A DNA stretch of 64,000 nucleotides from Saksenaea vasiformis B4078 (lineage: Eukaryota; Mucoromycota; Mucoromycetes; Mucorales; Saksenaeaceae), in contig JNDT01002160.1 of NCBI GenBank assembly GCA_000697055.1, positions 1-64,000 on the forward strand, written 5' to 3'. Within the stretch, counting starts at the first letter, position 1, and each line of letters starts with the position of its first letter. Shown one piece after another: positions 29,712 through 42,044 of the stretch. A program made the position numbers and the translations under genes. The notes under the pieces were generated by a model. It saw only the letters and a program-made list of their open reading frames with translations. It was not told the origin of the DNA and did no database searches.

Positions 29712-32700
29712 ATGGCAGACGATCTACAAGAGCGAAACGTCACACTAGCAAATACAGCACATATTTCTAGGTCCTCATCTTCTACGGATGAAAAGCAATC
29801 TCTTGCAAGCCTAGAGTTTGACGACATGCAGGCTCATCCTGGGTCTGAGGAAGATAAACGAAAACAGAAAGGGAAAAAGAAGAAGAAGCAAAAACTGCCA
29901 TCTCTCGCTATTTACAAGCTCTTTCGATTCGCTTCGAAGTTGGACCTTCTAATGATATGTATGGCTACAATCCTTTCAGCATGTATTGGCGCTGCTCAGC
30001 CAGCATCAATTATTATCTTTGGCGAAGTCTTGAAAGATGTGACAGGGTCTCTGGAGGATACGAGCCAATTGCTGAATGCAACACTTCCTACAATCCTTGC
30101 ATTTGTTTACATGGGCACAGCGGTACTGGTAGCATCCTACTTTGCCAATTTTTCTTGGGTGCTGTCTGGAGAGAATCAGACACGTCGCATTAGGTTATCC
30201 TATGTACACGCTATTTTCCGTCAAGACCTAGGATGGTTCGACAAGGCTGAAGAAGGATCGCTAACGACGCGCTTAGCAGCAGACACTCAAATGATTCAAG
30301 ATGGTATCTCGGAAAAATTTGGGTTGTTTGTACTTTCTATCTCCCAATTCATCGCTGGTTTCGTTATCGCTTTTATAAAGGGCTGGCGGCTGGCGGTCGT
30401 TATGTTGGCGACCTTTCCCGTGTTGGGCGCGACGGGTGGACTTATGGGTTATCTTATCACCCACTACACTGTCAATGCTCAGAACTCTTATGCTGATGCC
30501 GGTGCCGTCGCCGAACAAGTATTTGCCGGGATCCGCACTGTCTATGCTTTTTCATTGCAAGACCGCTTTTCTGGCCGATACCGCGCTGAACTTGACAAGG
30601 CTACCAAGGCCGGTATCCGGCGTGGCATGATTCTCGGCGTCGGCTTCGGAGGCTTTATGTTCACCCTATTTAGCACCTATGGTCTTTCATTTTGGTACGG
30701 AGCACAGCTTACCAGGAGCGGCCAGATGGAAGGTCCCACTGTGCTCGTCGTTTTTTTCTCCATGATGATAGGTGCCACGGCACTACTTCAACTACCACCA
30801 AATCTATCTGCTGTATCAAGCGCTTGCGGTGCAGCGTACAAAGTGTTTAACACAATCGACCGTGTTCCCGTCATTGACTCCTATTCCGATGCGGGAATAA
30901 CACCGGAACGTTTTGAAGGTGCAATCGAATTTCGTAATGTTCATTTCAAGTATCCTACGCGCCCAGACGTCATCATTCTGAAGAACTTGAACCTCAAAAT
31001 CAATCCCGGTATGACCGTAGCTTTTGTCGGCCCTTCAGGTTCAGGAAAATCTACTAGTGTCCAATTACTGCAACGATTTTACGATCCCGTTGATGGTGAA
31101 ATTCTTCTCGATGGACACAACTTAAAGTCCATTAATCTGCGGTGGTTACGTCAACAAATTGGAGTTGTCAGCCAGGAACCAGTGCTATTTAATATGACGA
31201 TCCGTCAAAATTTATTAATGGGAATTTCGCACCATGCAACAGACGAAGAAATTATCAGTGCATGCAAGAAGGCCAATTGTCATAAATTTATTCTCGAGCT
31301 CCCGCAGGGATATGACACACTTGTTGGTGAACATGGGGGAATGTTGTCTGGCGGGCAGAAGCAGCGTATTGCTATTGCTCTAGCCATCATCAAAACCCCG
31401 CCGATATTATTACTGGACGAAGTCAGTTGCTACTCATTGTTCATGTTTGACAGGTGGACTAACTTGCTTCCTAGGCCACCTCCGCGCTTGATACCCAATC
31501 CGAACGTTTGGTACAAAATGCATTGGATGCCGCAGCAGCAAGTAGAACAAGCATTGTTATCGCTCATCGCTTGTCTACAGTTCGTAACGCTGATCTAATC
31601 GTGGTTATGGAGCAAGGAGAGTTGGTAGAACAAGGCACTCACGGTGAGCTGATCGAAAAAAATGGAGTCTATGCCAAATTGGTCAAACGACAAGAGATTG
31701 TCACACAGCGCTCTGAATCGTCTACATCGTCAACGTATGAACCAGAGGAAGAATCCTTATCAAATCAAAACTGTACGGTGATGGACAAGATCGAAAGGAT
31801 AGACACAGGCTTAAGCGAGAATGCCCTTTCAATCCAGAAAGCTCGAAGAGACAGTACCACCTCTATGGATGCCTATGAACGAAAATTACGCAAGCAGAAA
31901 GCAGAAAAAAGGTTGAAGAAAAAGCAGGATGCGCCAATTTCGAAAGTGATCATGCAGATGCGCCCCGAATGGCCATTGCTGTCTTTAGGCGTTTTAGGCG
32001 CGGCTGTGGCGGGTTCTGTATTCCCTGTATTTGCATTGATCTTTGCAAAAGTTGTCACAATAATCAGCGTGCCGAACACTGCCAGCTATGGACCTATGGA
32101 AGGTCCAAACATGTACGCATTTTTGTTTGTCGTACTTGGTATCGCAGCTTTTGCAGGCTTTACTGCTCAGGTTGTATCGTTTGAAGCAGCAGGCGAACGC
32201 TATACGAATCGTCTGCGTGGCATGCTCTTTGAGGCTTACATGAAACAAGAGATCGGTTATTATGATGAAGAAGATAACAGTCTCGGTGCACTGACGTCAA
32301 AGCTCGCAATAGACGCGAAGAATGTCAACAACATGGTCACAAAAGTATGGGGCGATGTATGTCAAATTTTTGTCACGGGAGTAATCGGTAAGCATCATCA
32401 GGAGTGTCCCAGTGCTTGTAATTAACTTTATAAACAGGTCTTATCATCGCCTTTATTCATAGTTGGCTGTTAACACTTATTATCATGTGCATGGCTCCGT
32501 TTATCATCGCTGCTTCCGCCTACGAGTCCAAAATTGAAAGCGGATACGAAGATCAAACGAAGAAGGCTAATGAACAGACTGGTGAGGTTGCCGGAGAAGC
32601 TATTAAAGAAATCCGGACAGTGACAGCACTTAACAAGCAAGAATACTTTGAGGAGAGGTATTATAAAGCTACCGAACGTCCCCATCGTCTTGCGCAGCGT

Positions 32701-33810
32701 AAAGCAATTTTATCATCTGTCGGGTATGGACTTACCCAAGGTATTATGCTTTATTCTTATGCTGTGGCATTTTATGGTGGTGTCCGCCTTGTTATGGAAG
32801 ATCGACTTACTTTTCCGGAAATGATGGTAACATTGATGGCCATTATGATTACCGCTCAAGGTGTCGGACGAGGCAGTGTTTTTATCAGTACATTTGTCAA
32901 AGCCAAATACTCTGCGATCTCTACTTTCGAAGTACTCGAGCGTCATCCAAAAATTGATCCAGATCTGGAAGGAATCGAATTTCCCAGTACCGCTATCCTT
33001 GGAGACGTATCATTCAAAAACGTTGCATTCCGATATCCTTCTCGACCAGATGTACCAATATTCAAGGGAGAATTTAACCTGGAGGGCAAGGCAGGCCAGA
33101 CAGTTGCCCTTGTGGGACCCTCAGGCTGCGGAAAATCTACAACTATTGGTATGCTTCAGCGGTGGTATGATACGGAATCTGGCGCTGTAGCTATTGATAG
33201 CCATGGAGTTGCCACATTCAGTCTAAAGAATTTACGAAGCCACATGGCCCTCGTTGGTCAAGAGCCTGTGTTGTTTGACCTAACAATCGATGAGAACATC
33301 CGTTACGGAGCGGATCAGTCTCATAATGTGACAAAGGAAGATATCGAAGAGGCATGCAAGGCGGCAAATATTCACAAGTTCATTTCAAGCCTCCCTAAAG
33401 GCTACGAGACCCGTGTCGGTGATAAAGGTTCACAGTTGTCAGGTGGACAAAAGCAGCGCATCGCAATTGCGAGGGCCTTGATACGGAAACCCAAGATATT
33501 ATTACTGGACGAGGCCACTTCCGCCTTGGATAGCGAGTCCGAAAAGCTGGTGCAAGCAGCAATTGACAATATTTTACAAGAAGGCGGACGTACGACAATT
33601 ACTATTGCCCATCGCTTGTCTACCATTCAGGTATGTTCTTTTACTTATCAGGGCTATATACTAAGTTCATAATTCTGTATTCAGGATGCGGACCTGATCT
33701 GTGTCATTAAACATGGACACGTCGTAGAGCAAGGAACGCATTGGGAGCTTATAAAATTGGAGGGAATCTACAGTGAATTAGTGCGACAACAATCACTAAA
33801 TACCAATTAG
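29712..33810 (+). CDS. full-size ABCB (MDR/P-glycoprotein-like) transporter
   Basis: An ATP-driven exporter, probably in the plasma membrane or vacuole, expelling hydrophobic compounds. Four exons: 29712-31421, 31475-32387, 32438-33630 and 33685-33810 (1313 aa). The layout is TMD1-NBD1-TMD2-NBD2, preceded by a charged N-terminus with KKKKKQK. NBD1 has Walker [10 protein letters not shown] near residue 440, [12 protein letters not shown] and [11 protein letters not shown] across the first splice. NBD2 has GPSGCGKST near residue 1100, [15 protein letters not shown] and [15 protein letters not shown]. Both halves keep the signature, Walker B Glu and H-loop (IAHRLST), so both sites should be able to hydrolyse ATP. 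NBD1 has ALAI where NBD2 has the usual ARAL after the signature. An in-frame ATG at 29625 would add 29 residues, but the start at 29712 gives a more typical N-terminus. The substrate cannot be read from sequence. Confidence 0.95.
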
Positions 33811-35328
33811 AGATCTTGGCAGCATTTTCTTTGGTCAAAATAACCTGTACAAACCAATAGCGTGACAAACGATTTTTAACTTTTTTTTTAATTTCGAAAC
33901 GCGACACCTTAGTTATTTTGATGTAATTGAGCTTTCTACGGCTCCTAGTATTTTGAAACAGCGGATAAAGCAGTTGTACGAGTAAATCTTCAATACAATA
34001 TTTTCTGTTTATTTTTGCTCTTTAAACTTTAAAGCACATTTGACCCCGTATTTTATATATTGTTCGCAATGGCCATTGTTCTTCTTTCAAGGAATGCTGC
34101 ACGTCGAGATGATCTAAGCATATATCTATGATGCTATGCTTCCCGGTGTCCAAACGTAACGTAGCTAGTTTGGGCGGCTCAAGAGAGATGAAGATACTGC
34201 ATTTGGCGGACAGCAGCATTGTATAGAAGGCGTTTCCGATATTAGAAAGTGAGCTCTTGTATACAGAAAATTATTTATTTGCTGCTTTAGAAGACAAAGA
34301 TGTATTCCATATCATTGCGGGACATGTTAAATATTAATAATGTATACAGGGAGTCTTGTCTTCCAAGTAATTTATTGACTCGGCGCAAGAATATAGTCAA
34401 ATCTCTTCATTGCAAGACTTTCATTACCTTTCAGTGTCGTAGTTTCCAGCAATCTAGGCACCCTATTCTATCGCACAAATACTCCAATGACATAGATACA
34501 TGAGAGAATGATTGATGTAAACCCGCAGACGTTTTAGTTAACCACATGATAACGGAATGTTACAAACACTCTAATAAACCAAATATATCATGCAATGGCA
34601 CCAACACAAATGTCCTTTCGATCCGCTTTCCAGTTGCACATAACTAAAACGCTTCGGATTTGACAGTTACCTTTAGTGATGAGAAACCACAATTGACATC
34701 GGAGGATCCCCCTTTTTTCCTGTTAATGAAAATCAGACTGCAGTAATGGATCAATTTCTGCGTCGAATTAGCATGAATATCCGCAGTAAAATTTCTATGT
34801 TCTTACAATCGCGATTCCGTTGCATTCAAGTAAATGACCGGACTAAATGACATTCGCATGAGTTAATGCCTTTTGCAACAAACATTCAAAATGAGTGATC
34901 ACTTCAATACACCTACCTTCCTTATTTCCTTGGGAACACTGCATTAGATTTGGGGGAGTGATATAACGCGCTGCGGGTTGATTTCTCAAGAGATCTTTAA
35001 AAAGGCCTTACTTTTTTTCTTTTTTTTTTGTTTTTTTCTCTTTCGTTTACATCTTCTTTTGGTAAGTTTTCCCTTTATATACTTCTTGTTGTGCTCACTA
35101 TTGGAGGTCAACATCATCTTTATACGTTCTTGTTGTCCTGGCCAGACATACAACACGTTGCAAAGAGCTGGTCCACTCTTTGCTGATGATGCCGACAAAA
35201 GAGCTGTTTCTTTATACTTCTTTCCTTCTCTCTTTTTTTCTTATACTCCTTTTCTTCTTCTTTTTAGCTTTATCTTTTATCTCATTCTTCTTTTCTTCAC
35301 TTGCTGCGACAGAACATCCCGGTAAGTC
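33811..35328. other. spacer downstream of the ABC transporter
   Basis: No supported gene. From about 35010 to 35300 there are long T/C-rich tracts that give artificial hydrophobic frames. They could be a promoter-type pyrimidine stretch for a gene at about 35.3-35.7 kb. Confidence 0.4.
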
Positions 35329-35722
35329 ATGCCCCAAAAGAAAACGTTCTTTTATGCATTGCCTAGTTCCCGTAACCACGCGTATCTCGTGTTTTCAACG
35401 CGTTTCTGTTTACTTCAACAAGCTATGCATTTGGCTTTTACATGCACTCTCAAACGGACAATCTCCTCTTACCGGTCGGCCTCTGAAGCTTCCATCTTTG
35501 TCAAAGTAAGTAACATTGAGCTGATCCTTTCCACGTCGATTACTCATTGCAACTATTCGCGATCGCGTCGGTGTTATGCAAACCGCAAATGCCGAATCAA
35601 GTTAGGTACGTTTTTGTACTGTTTGTTTCACATGGTGTAACTCAACTATTATAGTTTACGACTCCGAAGAAGGTACCATCATCCAACGTTTCCTTCCGCT
35701 TCTGGCGTCAGAATTTGCATAG
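35329..35722 (+). CDS. possible small spliced gene, weak
   Basis: An ATG-started frame (MPQKKTFFYALPSSRNHAYL) runs to 35605. It can be joined over a 49-nt GT-AG intron to 35655-35722, ending in YDSEEGTIIQRFLPLLASEF and a stop, about 114 aa in total. It sits just after a strong pyrimidine tract. A second reading in another frame, using the donor at about 35321 and acceptor at about 35370, is equally open (TRISCFQRVSVYFNKLC, GQSPLTGRPLKL), so the frame is not settled. No family is recognised. It may be one real gene, or none. Confidence 0.2.
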
Positions 35723-35904
35723 ACTACTGAGTCTCCACGATCGGTCTTCCCCTTCACAGTATGTCTCTTATGTTTATTTATTTTTTCTTTTTTATTAACC
35801 ACTTGTATGCACTCTGGATCATGGTACGGCGAGTAGATAACAACTCGCTGTACTTCACACTACTTTCATCACGCGGCCCCTCGATGGACGCGAAATTTAT
35901 ATAT

Positions 35905-36600
35905 AGACAGCATAAAAATTTGTTCATGGTTAGTAAATGAAACAATATTGGATGTCATTTTACTTAACCCCCGAAGGGTAATTCCATGACTCCATGGTGG
36001 CCGCACCCCGCACCGTGTTGGAAGCGATACGACGTCCAACGATCTATTGTACAAGATGAGTGATGCTGTGTGCGACAACATTTATTTTGCTTACTTAAGT
36101 GATGAGTAAAAACGCCACCACGGCTGAGATGGTTCGAGACAGAGGTCATGCAGGCTAAACAATACATCAAAAGAAATGAATGATCCTGGATGCGTATCCC
36201 ATTGCTAGTACATACCGGGGATTGTAAAATGAACAGAGCCAAAGGGAAAAAAAGAATTCATGCGTCCCCTTCAAATACTGCCCATTTGCACGTTCCGATT
36301 GGTACGTTGGGTAATCTATTACAATGGACCAGCGCGATACGCTTTTGATTTAGAAGTAAAAGTACCTGATTCTTTGCACAAAGATACGCTGTTCCTCACC
36401 GCAGGATTGAGTTGGCATTGAAGCAAAGTAATATTTGGATAACGTAAATGTGTGCTCAAAATCCAGTATTTCGATGATCCTTGACTACATTGTGATCCTG
36501 AATTGAATACGTATTCTGTGGCCGCCGATATTTCAGCAAGCAATGGATAAAAGTAAGAGTGTCTAGTAAAATAATCATCCTCAGTATGTTTTGTCATCAT
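35905..36600. repeat. dispersed repeat family, copy B
   Basis: Matches copy A from about 35905 to 36360 and extends further. The block at 36432-36471 (GGATAACGTAAATGTGTGCT core) recurs at 63850-63889 with five mismatches in 40 bp. Read on the minus strand, this block gives LDFEHTFTLSKY, compared with LGFEHTFTSSKY at 63.9 kb and PDFEEIFASAIY beside copy A. The family may therefore derive from a coding element. No intact gene is present. Confidence 0.65.
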
Positions 36601-37108
36601 TTAGACTTGTTGTCCTAATCACGATAGCAATGTGAAATATCGGACATGATAGATATGTTTGATCGGGCTCCTTGAAGAACAACCCGTCGCTGCTGTTGAA
36701 AAGACCTGCCGGACTTACTGTTCACGGTCTGATAGCCTGCTTTCACCCAACGTATAGACATTCCACCTTCTATCATATTTAATCGCCATCCTCAGCTTGT
36801 ACTACCTTCCTCTATACACTGTTCGTTATATAGTCAGTGTCTCCAGCTTTATTGCTTGCACTTTTTTTATTTATTTCCTCCTTGTGTCTCAAAGTCTATT
36901 TTCCTTTCAGTAAGATAAATTGGTGGGTGCTTAGAAGATGTAATGCCAATAACTATTGATAATCATTGAATATCAGAGGTTTACGCATTTTGACGTACTT
37001 CGACGTACCTTGACGTACTTCGACACATTTTTATAATCTGAGATTGAACCCAGCAACGTAACGTAACATGCGCTTTATTTGCCTGCCAAGATAATCTTGA
37101 CAGACGAC
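36601..37108. other. VPS27 upstream region
   Basis: The 500 bp before VPS27 holds no gene. It includes the 10-bp tandem array at 36991-37030. Confidence 0.4.
36991..37030 (+). promoter_or_regulatory. tandem 10-bp repeats with CRE-like TGACGTA cores
   Basis: Four consecutive 10-bp units read TGACGTACTT, CGACGTACCT, TGACGTACTT and CGACACATTT, about 80 bp upstream of the VPS27 ATG. Units 1 and 3 are identical. TGACGTA resembles an ATF/CREB half-site plus flank, so bZIP binding is possible. That is inference from motif resemblance only. Confidence 0.45.
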
Positions 37109-38994
37109 ATGATTTCTTCATGGTGGAACCAGAGTGCAATCGATGAATTAATTGGCAAGTGCACTGAAAAGTTACATTTTAAGCAACAAGGGCATTCAAC
37201 TTGCCCACGCTTTTAGAACGAGCTACCTCCGAGCTACTGCCTGCTGGCCAAGATGATTTGGTTCTGCAATTAGAGATTAGCGATCACATACGAAGCAAGA
37301 AGACCAATGCAAAAGACGTTCTGCGCAGCTTGAAGCGACGAATGACTCACAAAAATCCCAACGTACAAATATCAGCCTTGTCTGTAGGTCTAACTATACT
37401 CGAAAAGGGTCTCAAATGTCTGAACGCAAAACTAGGTTATCGATACGTGTGTAAAAAATAGTGGCGACCTATTCGTCCGTGAAGTATCGAGTCCAGTGTT
37501 TATGAATGAGCTTGTAGCCCTTGTGCGCCAGCCAGTAAGAAAAGCCCAGGCGATGTAGATTGTTCGTTGACGTATACCAGGATTGCAATATCGACGTGAA
37601 AAACAAGATATTACAGGTAGTCCAAACATGGGGCATTGCTGCCAGAGGCAATCCTTCAATAAAATATATGACCGATATATATGAGGTGCTGCAAGAAGAA
37701 GGTTTCCATTTTCTGCCTGTCAAAGAATCGATTGATCCTATATTACTGGAATCTTCAGCGGTATATATTTAAGGCATCATACTGCCTCTTATTAATGCAA
37801 ATCTGTATAGGCTCCCGAGTGGACTGATTCCGATGTATGTGAACGCTGTCGAACTGCATTTACAATTACGAACCGGAAGGTACGACGGTTAACCAAGCGA
37901 GCATTTCGTGATTTCAACACATACTACTTGTAGCATCATTGTCGGCAATGTGGGGAAACGTTCTGTCAACAATGCTCGTCGAAGAGTATGTCATTACCAC
38001 ATCACGCGATCAACGAAGAAGTCCGCGTTTGCGATGGATGCTATATCAAACTAAAAAGCGCCAAAACCGTAAAAAATAACAGTTCTCCCATGAACAACGA
38101 AAATGTACAACAGACTGGAGCTGACGACGAAAGCGATGAGGATATAAAGAAAGTGATAGCACTGTCTCTGAAGGAAGAAGAACAAAGGAAAAATGCATAT
38201 GGAGGAGGATATATTTCTAGAGATCACTTACCAGGATCATCTAATGATACAGTATGTCATGAATGCTCTGAATACACGTTGCTAACTGCATCGTAGTCAA
38301 CTGAAGCGGGAGTAAATGATCATGACCCTACTGACGCAGATCTTGTCGCCGCTATTGCAGCGTCATTGAGAGAAATGGAAATTGCAGCACCACCGCCTAC
38401 TACTGGATACGAGTTAAGGGAAGGGATGGACAACAACAAGTTATCCACTGTGGAGATGGAAAACATGGAGTTGTTCTCCGGTTTGATCAACCACGGACTT
38501 GCCAGAGGGGATGATGTCGTAAATAACCCACAAATCCGCGACCTGTACTTGCTGGTTGGCGATCTACAACCAAAGCTCTCAAGAACTTTGGATGAAACCA
38601 TCAGGAAATATGGTAAGAGGGATCTTAGCTTTTCTGCTTTAACTAGTCATCAGTGGCATTCGTCGAACTCCATAGGAAGTTGGATGCTGCAGTTAGATCC
38701 TTTGATCAATTACTGGAGAAGCGCATTGCAGGTACATACAATTACATGCCTGAAGCAAGTAATCGGTCCACCGCCCGAATATCTGCAGACAATGACCTAC
38801 ATCAGTATCCTAACGCGTTTTCAACGCAATATTACTCCACAAGCTCGTCATTCTACAGCAATACGATCCCAATCAACGATCAATCACGGCAACAACACTT
38901 CCAACAGCCTGTTTCGCAGCAGACTACCTCAGGATCCGGCACAGAGTCCATGTGCACTCAAAGAACCGATGAAGTATGCCTTATTGATCTATAA
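37109..38994 (+). CDS. VPS27: ESCRT-0 subunit Vps27/Hrs
   Basis: Binds ubiquitinated cargo and PI3P on endosomes and, with Hse1, starts ESCRT sorting. Eight exons: 37109-37154, 37217-37383, 37436-37534, 37581-37760, 37811-37879, 37934-38251, 38297-38612 and 38654-38994 (511 aa). A VHS domain spans about 1-145 ([32 protein letters not shown]). The FYVE finger (about 165-230) has [24 protein letters not shown] and RVCDGC. Two UIMs follow: [15 protein letters not shown] (about 254-270) and [16 protein letters not shown] (about 306-321). The protein ends in CLIDL, a likely clathrin box. Intron 1 begins with GC instead of GT (G|GCAAGT), needed to keep the VHS frame. The protein is somewhat shorter than yeast Vps27 (622 aa). 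Confidence 0.94.
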
Positions 38995-39840
38995 CTAGTT
39001 ACCAGCGTTATAGGGACACTTGGCTCTATAAATGTATACGTATTTTGGATGTGATGTATTGGCGGTTATTCAACAGCAGACATCATCTATTTACTGGATC
39101 TATCCTAAACTTATGCGTTGCACTTAAATTACTTGATGTCGGCTCCAAATAGATCTTACGTTAGATATACTCCTTTCGCATGACAACTCTTGAATCCTGC
39201 TTGGGATGTAGTCTTTTACGCATCACCCCAAAGCACATTTCGCTCTTGTATTGTTGGTTTCAGTACCCAATTGCAATTTGTTTTAGACGATGGGGTGTAA
39301 TGGATATTTAATGGGACGCATAAAACTTTTTTTCTTCGACTCGGTTTCTCTTCGAGATCCGCGGCATGCATTTTTGATGAAATACACGTCCATGATTACT
39401 CGTGTTCTTTTGTATGCGGTACCTCCGTCCCGAACCATCTTGTTTGTGATGGCGCTTTTTTACGCGTTCTGTTCTGTCACAGCACAGACATTGGAGATAT
39501 TGCGCACCAAATTTGAAAGAAGAGACGCACCGTAGTAGGATCAAAGTTTACATCTTCGTCTTAAGCTTGTGAAATATCGGCTCACAACTGCTTGGCTATT
39601 TCGAGCAGCTATGATTATGGTAATTAAGACAATAAATTGAAACTAATCGGTAAAGCAGATTGCTCTAAGGAGGTAGTCGACACCAAGATTGTAAGACAGA
39701 TTCCTTAAGCTAACACTCTACGAAAACAAACTAGGGAGGCGAACCAGAAAACAGATAACTCACCAATTTCTTCTCCTCTCGCAACGGAGTGAATTATCAT
39801 TTTCCAACTTCTGGTTCCGTCTGTAAATCGCTGCTTCCCG
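38995..39840. other. spacer between VPS27 and the HemW-like gene
   Basis: An open frame at 39290-39535 (+) encodes 81 residues with one hydrophobic segment (ILFVMALFYAFCSVTAQTLE). I do not recognise it and regard it as unproven. The rest is AT-rich. Confidence 0.35.
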
Positions 39841-41882
39841 ATGATCAGATCTGCGCTAGGCAAAAGTAAAGAGAAGTTGTTGAATTAACCCTTCGCTGAT
39901 TTGCATTCTTGAAGATTCGTCCATTTCCACTTTGCCTTTCTCTATCTATTTACATTGGCCCTATTGCGAAAGGTTTTACTTCTTTTTTCTCGACACTACC
40001 GTTATTGATTCCTTCGTATAGTAAATGCACTTACTGTAACTTCAATAAGTATGTCAATCCTCCTCAGCCACCAAACGATCGTCTGGTGGATGCTATGATT
40101 CGTGAGATTGAGCACTACATGAAAGACACACGGTATCTTTTGAATAATCGAAAATTGCATTCTGTGTATTTTGGTGGCGGCACTCCAAGTATGAATGAAG
40201 TTATGCGAAATAATTTAACTAAGTTAGTTCTGTTCATCAGGTTTGGCGAGTGTGAGTAGCATATATGCAGCAACGGTCAAATTAATTTCGCAAGATAGCC
40301 ATCCAATATTGGACGTTTGTTAGATACAATTGATTCTCATGTCGGCTTATCATCCGACGTCGAAGTAACTCTAGAGGCAAATCCAACGGTAAGGACACGT
40401 CCACTCGCTAAGCAATCCTAATTTTGTTCCATCGGAAAGTCAGTTGAACTGCCATTGCTTCAAGATTTCCGACGGGCGGGTATAAACCGGTTGTCGTTAG
40501 GAATCCAGTCCTTTCAAGATAAAGATCTAAAGATCCTAGGTATATCCTTCTAGTTATATACTGTGTTAATCATTCACTGTCGGTTAGGTCGAGATCATTC
40601 CGCTGCAGATGCCGTGAAGGCCATCCTTGAGGCGAAAAAGATATTTGATAAGATCACCTTTGATCTCATCTTTGCCAGGCCTGGTCAGTCGGTAGAAGGT
40701 AAAGAAAACGTTGCAACGTTGCCAAAAGTTCTCATATAACTATGCTTAGCATGGAGCAAAGAACTTAAGGTACAAGATAAGATGTCAAAGAATGCTAAAA
40801 TGTGAAACTTGGAAAAAGCAAGGATTAGAGCTTGCAGGAGACCACCTATCTATGTACCAACTAACAATGGAGCGCAGCACACCGTAAGACTTCGCCATTA
40901 AAACAGAGAAAATATGAAGTTTGACCTACTTTAAGATTATACAAACTGGCGCAAAGAGGAGCACTGGCTCCATTACCATCCGCTGATGAAGCTGCAGATA
41001 TGTACGAGGAAACAGTAGAGGTAGAGTATCTATCCTGTGCGATGCCGCCACTAAGTAACCGTCTACCCCACAAAAAAAAGATGACCAAAAAGCACGGGTT
41101 TTCGCACTACGAGGTTTCCAATTATTGTCGAAATGAGGCTGCCATCAGTCGACACAACTTTGCTTATTGGCAAGGTCTAGACTATATAGGTAATAAGGGG
41201 ATGGAGGAGGCTGAGTGTATTTATTACATGCTCGAAATAGGTATCGGGCCAGGAGCACATGGGCGAATGACGGAACATGAAGGGAGGAGGATCCGTACTT
41301 TTGGCGTAAGAGCATGACGTAGGATTCATTGTATCTAAATCCCTGAATGCAGGAATTTCATCCCGATCAATATATGTCGCTATGTGAATCAGAGGGTGAA
41401 GGGTACGCACATTGACAACCTCCAGATTTAGCTCCACCTAACCGGGATCTCCGTAGGATTCGCAAAATTGTTCCTGTGCCGTCAGAAGAAATGATAGAGG
41501 TAACTATCCGATGACAGACCCATACTGATTTGAACATGCAGGAATTGGTTGTATTTGGGTTGCGAACTCGCATGGGCATCACGCGATCACGATTTGAACG
41601 CATGACAGGAGGATTGGTCTTAGATGATGTAAGGAATGTCGATCATTGATGGCTCTCACAATACATATTTTGCAGGTTATCGATCAAGATGCTTTAAAAC
41701 TGTTTGTCGACTCGGGATTCTTGGTGGATGATAGAGGGGAAGCTGATGAAGAAAGGGATGCCTGCGTTCCGAAATCCCTGTTGCATGAATGCGCGGGTGG
41801 TGCCATAAGACCTACAGAAGCAGGGCTTGCACGTATGGACTCTATCCTGTCACGACTTTTGAAAACCACAAATAGATTGTAA
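39841..41882 (+). CDS. HemW/RSAD1-like radical-SAM heme chaperone
   Basis: Resembles oxygen-independent coproporphyrinogen oxidase but belongs to the HemW/RSAD1 branch, which binds heme and a 4Fe-4S cluster. Sixteen exons: 39841-39865, 39915-39972, 40022-40188, 40241-40251, 40299-40388, 40440-40539, 40588-40698, 40750-40769, 40831-40883, 40936-41020, 41081-41189, 41241-41305, 41353-41395, 41426-41499, 41542-41628 and 41676-41882 (434 aa). The cluster motif CESKCTYC is CX3CX2C (Cys26, Cys30, Cys33), in HWPYCESKCTYCNFNKY. VYFGGGTPSL, VTLEANPT, INRLSLGIQSFQ, YEVSNYC and GIGPGAHG follow. Exon 4 is only 11 nt but is needed for frame. Between exons 13 and 14 either a 30-nt intron is removed or an in-frame TGA at 41413-41415 breaks the gene. 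The protein is probably mitochondrial. Confidence 0.88.
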
Positions 41883-42044
41883 ATAAGAAGCTTATTGCTT
41901 ATTAAATATATTTTATACTAATCTATGCAAAATTTGCGTTGTGAAGAGTCAAGCTCGCACTGAGAAATGACCGAACAACTTGGTTATTAATATATAAATT
42001 AGCGGCAAGTTCATGCTCTACTTACATCAACCTGATCCTTCGAT

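Noticed and set aside
34978..35325. Hydrophobic, Phe-rich frames near 35.0-35.3 kb as a membrane protein
   Set aside because: They are produced by T/C-rich low-complexity DNA and occur in several frames at once.
36120..36150. tRNA or SINE signal (GGTTCGAGAC block) in the dispersed repeat
   Set aside because: No cloverleaf or A box could be placed, and the B-box match is partial and not kept in copy C.
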